Of a stretch of DNA of 64,000 nucleotides, positions 58,523 to 64,000 are shown in pieces. A program made the translations under genes and the position numbers. The notes below the pieces were generated by a model. That model searched no databases, was not told the origin of the DNA, and saw nothing but the letters and a program-made list of their open reading frames with translations. The DNA is from an uncultured Pseudomonadota bacterium (GTDB taxonomy: Bacteria; Myxococcota_A; Bradymonadia; Bradymonadales; Bradymonadaceae), in the NCBI GenBank assembly GCA_913057905.1, contig CAJXPB010000001.1, forward strand, positions 1,054,001-1,118,000. Direction: 5' to 3'. How positions within the stretch are numbered: position 1 is the first letter of the stretch; each line of letters begins with the position of its first letter.

Positions 58523-59794
58523 ATGTCGAAAAATTCCACTGATGAGTTTATCAAAGAACAAATTTCTGGGAATCTAGAGAAGATAGAGAAGATGCTGGGA
58601 GATCTTGATATACCCTATACGGACCAACTCGAAGGTGAAGTGCAGACCCTGAGGACGCTACTCGCTGAGCAACGACCTCCACGGTTGGCACTTGTCGGAA
58701 GACGCGGGTCGGGGAAATCGTCCTTGATCAATGCGATTTTCAATGAACGGGTTGCGGATGTCGGCCACGAAGGAGCGATGACTGGTGAAGCTACGTGGTG
58801 GCCGTATTCAAGTGAACACGGAACAATCGAGGTTTTGGACACTCGGGGTCTTCAAGAAGGATCCAGTCCAGAAAAGCAAGTCGAGGAAGACACGGCGATC
58901 GATTCAATTCGTTCCGCCCTTTCCGACAAACCCGCTGATGCGGTCCTCTTTCTCGTCAAGGCCAAGGAAGTCGACTCAGCGATCGATAGTGACATCGAGT
59001 CTCTGGGTAACTTGACGAGTTGGATGGAAGAGAAGTTCGGGCATCAGACCCCTGTTCTCGCAGTGGCGACGCACTGCGATGTCGTCGAACCTAAGAAGGT
59101 TGAGCTTGATGATCCCGATTCATTTCCTCGAGAAGCTGTCGATGAAAAGGAGGCGAGGATTGACAGAATTCGCAAGGACCTCGAACGCAAGCTTCGAACC
59201 CACGAGCGTCTCAACAGCGACATTCTGAATGTGGTTGGTGTGAGTTCCTACGTTAGTTGGGCGGAAGACGGATCGATGCGATTCGATGACCGTTGGAACA
59301 TTGACGAATTCACCCGCTATCTTGTCGATGATCTCCCTGACCAAGTTCGATTTGAGCTAGCACGCCTCTCTCAGGCGAAAATGCTCCAGCGGAGAATTGC
59401 CAACCGGCTGGTGAACGCCTGCTCAGTTGTCTCTGGTGCTATCGGTGCGGCACCGACTCCCGTCGCCGATATTGCTCCACTGACCGGCCTACAGGTATCC
59501 CTCGTGTTGGGAATCGGTTACCTCTCCGGTCGTGATTTCAACACCGAAACCGCGCTCGAGTTTATGGGCGCCATGGGTGTCAATACCGGTGCAGCATTCG
59601 GATTCCGCGAAGCAGCTAGGGCCCTGGCTCAACTGGTCCCGGTTGCTGGAAATGCCGTTTCTGGCGCTGTTGCATACGGAGCAACCTACGGTCTGGGTAA
59701 AGCGGCTATCAAATACTTCATCGGCGATGCTGACGCAGACGAGGCCAAAGAAGTCTTTGAGCAGGCCTCCGATGAAGCAGAAAAAGACTACTGA
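58523..59794 (+). CDS. GTPase with C-terminal hydrophobic domain
   Basis: The 423-residue product has an Era/dynamin-like G domain: G1 GRRGSGKSS (59-67), a G2 threonine (about T87), G3 DTRG (106-109) and a G4 that reads THCD (183-186) instead of NKxD, so nucleotide specificity may be relaxed. An amphipathic amino-terminal helix precedes it. The C-terminal part (about 300-395) is hydrophobic and Gly/Ala-rich (VVSGAIGAAPTPVADIAPLTGLQVSLVLGIGYL), like the DUF697/YcjF tail of GTPases that act at membranes. GGAGGAGG precedes the ATG. GTPases of this sort are found in several defence loci, where they are proposed to control or link to membrane effects; that is inference here. Confidence 0.83.
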   Translation: MSKNSTDEFIKEQISGNLEKIEKMLGDLDIPYTDQLEGEVQTLRTLLAEQRPPRLALVGRRGSGKSSLINAIFNERVADVGHEGAMTGEATWWPYSSEHGTIEVLDTRGLQEGSSPEKQVEEDTAIDSIRSALSDKPADAVLFLVKAKEVDSAIDSDIESLGNLTSWMEEKFGHQTPVLAVATHCDVVEPKKVELDDPDSFPREAVDEKEARIDRIRKDLERKLRTHERLNSDILNVVGVSSYVSWAEDGSMRFDDRWNIDEFTRYLVDDLPDQVRFELARLSQAKMLQRRIANRLVNACSVVSGAIGAAPTPVADIAPLTGLQVSLVLGIGYLSGRDFNTETALEFMGAMGVNTGAAFGFREAARALAQLVPVAGNAVSGAVAYGATYGLGKAAIKYFIGDADADEAKEVFEQASDEAEKDY

Positions 59795-59851
59795 TGAGAC
59801 GACTAAACAAGCACAGCTCCGGCATACAGCCTTTCAATTCGAAGGGGCGGA

Positions 59852-61975
59852 ATGCGGCAAGACTATACCCTCGACGACTTCTTCGCTCTCTGCCTGGACG
59901 GAATCGAAGCAGAAATCGCCGCCAACGAAGAGAACCTGGCTCAGGCTGGTCTGAACGGTGGGCTCAAAGTCTTTGAAGGACACGTGACCCACGCGAATGG
60001 CTCCGGCGGTGGAACGGCGAGGGAAGCCTCCCACCAACTCACCTATTACGAGTTTGCCTACGAGAATCCACTCGTCTGCCAGGAATCTGGCGAGGAGATC
60101 CCGATCGAACTCCCCTCAGGGTCGACCTGCTCGTTTTTCGGCCGCGGTTCGACCGTCGAGGGGCGAGTGCAGGACCACCTTCCTGATGAAAAACGTCTGG
60201 TGGTCGGGCTGCGGCAGACCGTCGGCGAGTCCGGCGTCAGTGGAAAACTGGAGTTCGATCCGAGCTTCCTTCTGACCAGCCTCGGCCAATCCATCGAGAG
60301 CGTGCAGCGAAAATCGAAGCAGGTCCCCCGTTTGGCACGCCGCGCCGAGAAATTTCTCCATGGTGAGTGGCTCGATTCAAATCGCGAAGCGAACGAATCA
60401 TCGCAGAGGCTGCCCGAAGTGGCTGACTCGATGGTGCTGAATCGGTATCAGAGAAATGCCGTCGCCAATACACTCGCCGATTCCCACCATCTCGTCTGGG
60501 GCCCTACGGGCACTGGAAAGACGCTGACCCTTGGCGCCGCTGCAAACTGCCTTCGCGCAGACAGTGACGACGATGGGAAGATCCTCGTCACGGCGCACAC
60601 CAATGTGGCGTTGGACAACGCCATACGGGCGATCGTCGACCAATGGGGTAACGCTGCGAGCGACAATTCATCTCAGGCGTTCGGCCAAAAGGTCGGTCTC
60701 CTGCGCCACGACCTTCCCAGACATCTGGATTCGTCGAGCCAACGATTCTCTGCTGGATTATTCGACGATTCGGCCCGAGATATCCCTGGCTTCCTCGACG
60801 CGCTGCACGAACTTGAAGGTTTCATCGACGACGCCTTCGACAATTTCTCGGTCGATGAGGCAACGAGCCTGAGGCGCCGTGCCGGCTCGGCGCAGCAGCG
60901 AGCCGCAATCCTTCTGGAGGATTCGACACCGAAGGAGGCGGAGGAATCCAAACTGGGCGAGTTGGCCTCACAAGTGAGTGAGCTAACGCACAAGGCCTTC
61001 AGGGAGAGCCTCTCCGCGGCAAACATTGTGTGCTGCACACTTTCCCGGCTGCACATCGACTTCGACACCTATTCCGAACTCGACTGGCAGAAAGCACTCG
61101 TCGATGAAATCAGCATGGTGGGTATCGCCCAGTTGGTGCCCGTCCTGAATTTGGATTGCTCCATCGCCGGCTTCGGGGACTTTCAGCAGCTTCCTCCCAT
61201 TGTTCAAAGTGTAGAGACAGCCGCAAAGCGAGGATTGGGCACACACCTTTTCGACTGGGTTGATGCGAGCGATACCAACCAGCGTGATCCACGCCGAACT
61301 ATGTTGGAACGCCAGTATCGCATGGAGGAGGCAATCTGCGCGCCCGTTCGAGCGAACTTCTACAATGAACGACTGGAGACGGCGCCATCCGTACAAAACC
61401 GATCCTCCAAGTTCGCATCGGCTACAGGTCTGATCGACACCTCTCACCTAGACAGCGAGGTGGAGGTGGCCGGGAAGTCGAAGGAAAACCGCCGACACGC
61501 GTCGCTGGCGAAGTCAACGGTTCGCACTGTGGTCGATGAACTCAACACGGCCGACGTCGGGGTCATCGCCCCCTATGCAGCACAGGCGGAAAGGATCCGC
61601 AAAAAATTGAAGCCGTTGAGTCGAAAGCACCCCACAATCGAGGTCTCGACAGTCCATAGCTACCAGGGGCGCGAAAAGGAGGTCATTATCTTTGATTCGA
61701 TGACCTCACCTGGCGAACCGATGCCGTTTCTCAGCGAGAATCGGAATCCGTCGATCAACAACATGCTCAATGTGGCCTTTTCCAGGGCCGAACGGCTACT
61801 ACTCATCCTCTCCGACACAACAGCTCTAGGTGAGGAATTCTCGAGCACTGAGCCAATTGTGAAGACCATTCGCGGCTACGAGTTCAGAATGGATCCGTCG
61901 CAGGTGTTCGCCTTTCAAGCCGACTCATCCGAGTCCCGACAGCTAATCGACTATCTCGAACGTTTTCGAAATTGA
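59852..61975 (+). CDS. SF1 helicase, UPF1/Dna2-like (AAA_11-AAA_12)
   Basis: The 707-residue product has an amino-terminal region of about 190 residues including a beta-rich domain (GHVTHANG...KRLVVGLRQTV), typical of the stalk/1B region of UPF1/IGHMBP2-like helicases. The helicase core follows: NRYQRNAV (Q motif), GPTGTGKT (217-224), VDEISM, GDFQQLPP, ERQYRM, VSTVHSYQGREKEVIIFDSM and NVAFSRAERLLLIL. It would translocate 5'-3' on single-stranded DNA or RNA. AAGGGGCGG precedes the start. Its stop lies close to the next helicase gene. GC returns to about 58-60%. The role in the module is likely nucleic-acid unwinding. Confidence 0.92.
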   Translation: MRQDYTLDDFFALCLDGIEAEIAANEENLAQAGLNGGLKVFEGHVTHANGSGGGTAREASHQLTYYEFAYENPLVCQESGEEIPIELPSGSTCSFFGRGSTVEGRVQDHLPDEKRLVVGLRQTVGESGVSGKLEFDPSFLLTSLGQSIESVQRKSKQVPRLARRAEKFLHGEWLDSNREANESSQRLPEVADSMVLNRYQRNAVANTLADSHHLVWGPTGTGKTLTLGAAANCLRADSDDDGKILVTAHTNVALDNAIRAIVDQWGNAASDNSSQAFGQKVGLLRHDLPRHLDSSSQRFSAGLFDDSARDIPGFLDALHELEGFIDDAFDNFSVDEATSLRRRAGSAQQRAAILLEDSTPKEAEESKLGELASQVSELTHKAFRESLSAANIVCCTLSRLHIDFDTYSELDWQKALVDEISMVGIAQLVPVLNLDCSIAGFGDFQQLPPIVQSVETAAKRGLGTHLFDWVDASDTNQRDPRRTMLERQYRMEEAICAPVRANFYNERLETAPSVQNRSSKFASATGLIDTSHLDSEVEVAGKSKENRRHASLAKSTVRTVVDELNTADVGVIAPYAAQAERIRKKLKPLSRKHPTIEVSTVHSYQGREKEVIIFDSMTSPGEPMPFLSENRNPSINNMLNVAFSRAERLLLILSDTTALGEEFSSTEPIVKTIRGYEFRMDPSQVFAFQADSSESRQLIDYLERFRN

Positions 61976-62004
61976 CTCTACCGACTCCCGGCCCCGGAGA
62001 CACC

Positions 62005-63735
62005 ATGTACCTCACTGATGTCGCGAACGTCTCTCCCGACAAGCTCCTCGAATTCGACATTCCGACAAACGATCTTCGCAGGCTCCATCGGGCTGAAGAT
62101 GAAGAGAGCTTTTTCGAAATCGTCCGGTCCCTAGACGCAAATGAACGAAATTCCCTCACGAGCCACCTGCTTCGCGAAGCATCCGAACAAGTACAGAGGG
62201 AAATCCGCAAGCGCTTCGACACCGAGGGTGTTTCCATTCGGGGCCTTTACGATGAGATACTGGAGCTAACGCCGGAACAGGAACGTATCGTCGATTACGA
62301 AGATGACAGTCCGCTCATCGTCCAGGGTGTAGCCGGCTCGGGGAAGACGACGGTCGCGGTTCACAGACTGAGAGAGGCCGCGAAGTCATCGAACTTGCTC
62401 GATGGAAACTACTTGCTCCTGACCTACAACCGGACGCTGGCCAAAACCTCCGAGCGGCTCCTCCGAAAGGCCTGCGTTGGGGCCATCCCAGAAAACGCGG
62501 AGGTCATGACGTTTCACGCGTGGCTTCGGTTCCTGCTCCAGCGCAACGACGTTCCTGTGAACTTCGTTTGGGACCAGACCAGTGATGAACTCGTCGAAGA
62601 GGCCGTCGATGAGGCTTTCGACGAGGCTCCCCCGGGTGACCAAAACCTCATCGCAGATCTGCGAGACGAAAGTACGGCCTTCTGGAAACGCGAGATCGAA
62701 TTAATCGCGGAAGACTGCCGGGGCGACAACCAGTCTTATTTCAATCACAGCCGCTCCAGCCGTAGCAAGGACTGGCACAGCTATGCCGAATCGAACCTCG
62801 CCATGGCTGTATACAGAAAGTACCGAGATAAACTGAAAGATCGCGGCCTTATTGACTTTAATACGATGTCCGAACGTTGCCGGGAGGTCATCGCTGGCGA
62901 CGGGAAGATTCCAAATTACGAAGAAATCGTCGTCGACGAAACGCAAGACTTCTCAAGTAGCGCGGCCAAGCTACTGACCGACGTAGCCGACGCGAGCGAA
63001 AGCCACCTCACGTTCTTGGGCGACACTGAACAGAGTATCTACGGCCGTGAGTTCTCTTGGGACCGCATTAGTCATTTCCTGGACGACCACGAGAAGATCT
63101 TTCTGGAAACCAACCACCGGACTCCTGAATTGGTGAAATCTCAGGCAGAACGAATCTCTCAAGGACAGGATGGGCCTCTACCTAGTGCCGATTCGGAGGA
63201 AGACAACGTCATTCTCGTCGAATGCGACGGAGAAGACTCAGTTGAACAGATGCTGGTAAATCGCGTCCGAATCAAAGATGCACTCGGTACTGAGAGAAAT
63301 CGCATTGGTGTGCTGTGCCCCCGCAAAAAAGTGGCGAAAAAGGCGATGGACACACTCAAGAACGCTGATATCGGGGTCGACTACTACAAGGAAGGAGATG
63401 ACGGCCTCGACTTCTGTGACCATTCTGTAAAAGTCTGCAGCGTCAAGTCGGCCAAGGGCCTTGAGTTCGATGAGGTGATTCTACTGCGACCAGAGAGGGC
63501 GTATTTCCCAGGGCAGAAGAGCAGATCAGACTACATAGGCCAAGATTATGACCACCGAAAACAATTGCAGCGGCGACAACTGTACGTGGCGATGAGTCGA
63601 GCGAAGGAGAACGTGGTGATCATCTACAACGGAGAATTTCTATCCCCCTACTTCGACGACCTCGACGAGCAAGGCGTTTCAAAACATCGCCCGGGCAAGT
63701 ACGAAGGTGCGATTGAGTACCTTTCGGATGACTAG
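62005..63735 (+). CDS. UvrD/PcrA-like SF1 helicase
   Basis: The 576-residue product has an amino-terminal helical region (about 1-85), Walker A GVAGSGKTT (108-116), YNRTLA (motif Ia), VVDETQDF (motif II), FLGDTEQSIYGREF (motif III), TNHRTP (motif IV), VKSAKGLEFDEVILLRPE and LYVAMSRAKENVVI (motifs V/VI). It is a compact form, shorter than UvrD, without a nuclease tail, like HelD/type-III UvrD families seen in phage-defence islands. I use the ATG 62005 behind GGAG; a TTG at 61972 overlapping the preceding stop is possible. The gene directly follows the other SF1 helicase, suggesting the two act together. Confidence 0.92.
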   Translation: MYLTDVANVSPDKLLEFDIPTNDLRRLHRAEDEESFFEIVRSLDANERNSLTSHLLREASEQVQREIRKRFDTEGVSIRGLYDEILELTPEQERIVDYEDDSPLIVQGVAGSGKTTVAVHRLREAAKSSNLLDGNYLLLTYNRTLAKTSERLLRKACVGAIPENAEVMTFHAWLRFLLQRNDVPVNFVWDQTSDELVEEAVDEAFDEAPPGDQNLIADLRDESTAFWKREIELIAEDCRGDNQSYFNHSRSSRSKDWHSYAESNLAMAVYRKYRDKLKDRGLIDFNTMSERCREVIAGDGKIPNYEEIVVDETQDFSSSAAKLLTDVADASESHLTFLGDTEQSIYGREFSWDRISHFLDDHEKIFLETNHRTPELVKSQAERISQGQDGPLPSADSEEDNVILVECDGEDSVEQMLVNRVRIKDALGTERNRIGVLCPRKKVAKKAMDTLKNADIGVDYYKEGDDGLDFCDHSVKVCSVKSAKGLEFDEVILLRPERAYFPGQKSRSDYIGQDYDHRKQLQRRQLYVAMSRAKENVVIIYNGEFLSPYFDDLDEQGVSKHRPGKYEGAIEYLSDD

Positions 63736-63841
63736 ACTCGAACTGCTTCATGATTCGCCAGAGGATCTTTTCAGAGCCGGCAATTGGCGCAAAAATCAGT
63801 AGTCACGACAAGCAGAGTTAATCCAACTTGGAGAACTTGAG

Positions 63842-64000
63842 ATGGTCGATAAGAACGAAATTCTGGAATACGCCGAGGACATCAAAGAGGAGCGACCGGA
63901 CACCAGCAAGGAAGAAATGCGGAAATTCCTCGAGGCCAAGTTCATCCACGACAAGGACCCGCGCGAAATGGCCGCGGTCCGCGGTAAGGCTCTCGGTGCG
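63842..64000 (+). CDS. Unknown protein, amino-terminal part only
   Basis: The first 53 codons are visible, starting MVDKNEILEYAEDI and continuing helical and charged with GKALGA at the edge. GGAG precedes the ATG by 9 bases. The gene is co-directional with the defence operon, 106 bases after the UvrD-like gene. It cannot be identified from this fragment; the remainder is off the window. Confidence 0.6.
   Translation, partial: MVDKNEILEYAEDIKEERPDTSKEEMRKFLEAKFIHDKDPREMAAVRGKALGA

Larger units (their letters stand above)
44965..64000. other. Defence island (McrBC plus multi-gene helicase/methylase module)
   Basis: From 44965 to the right edge all genes are DNA-processing enzymes typical of defence: McrC and McrB on the minus strand, then seven plus-strand genes (SNF2 helicase, methyltransferase, GIY-YIG nuclease, GTPase, two SF1 helicases, unknown). 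No transposase, tRNA or attachment site is seen. The right boundary is not reached. GC falls below the neighbourhood from about 56.3 to 59.8 kb. Confidence 0.85.

Noticed and set aside
44965-64000. CRISPR array, transposon or integrase in the defence island
   Set aside because: No repeat-spacer pattern, no transposase or recombinase motif and no terminal repeats were found.

Overview
The window reads as chromosomal DNA of a GC-rich (about 60-63%) Gram-negative bacterium. Glycyl-tRNA synthetase is of the two-subunit type, there are several lipoproteins and an LolA-like periplasmic protein, and the rpoB/rpoC genes are of proteobacterial type. Many proteins are strongly acidic (long D/E runs, even inside RpoB), which suggests a salt-adapted deltaproteobacterial lineage such as Bradymonadales or marine Myxococcota. 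That placement is inference; no rRNA or tRNA gene is visible.

Left part (1-12 kb). A TetR-led operon on the minus strand carries an LolA-like protein and two FtsX-type ABC permeases. A plus-strand run follows of a lipoprotein and five small membrane-associated or stress proteins (Actinobacterial-holin-like, DUF3618, two glycine-zipper proteins, YtxH). A translationally coupled minus-strand operon then encodes an unknown protein, an FtsE-like ATPase, FtsX and an EnvC-like degenerate LytM protein (divisome-linked cell-wall hydrolysis). After it come murI, a degenerate class-II glutamine-amidotransferase-fold protein and mtnC.

Core genes (12-44 kb). These include rpoB-rpoC on the minus strand with a clear terminator and a TTG-started rpoC; a NERD-domain pseudokinase upstream of rpoB in place of the usual rplKAJL genes; stand-alone rpsD; a crotonase; argS; a TPR plus dynamin-like GTPase; glyQ/glyS; a lytic transglycosylase; a radical SAM/metallophosphoesterase-fold pair; a DUF547 protein; and a HEAT-repeat lipoprotein coupled to a lysophospholipase-type hydrolase.

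Right part (45-64 kb) is a defence island. McrB-McrC points left. Divergently, from a good promoter at 48.8 kb, a co-directional series runs: SNF2/RapA-type helicase, giant Eco57I/PglX-type adenine methyltransferase, GIY-YIG nuclease (DUF4357-like), GTPase with a hydrophobic tail, UPF1/Dna2-like SF1 helicase, UvrD-like helicase, and a gene cut by the right edge. The helicase-methylase pair resembles the DrmD-DrmMI pair of class 1 DISARM, but DrmA/B/C and the BREX PglZ/BrxC genes are not in the window. Base composition drops abruptly inside the methyltransferase (about 56.3 kb) and stays low until about 59.8 kb, so the system looks mosaic. It is the best candidate here for an undescribed system.
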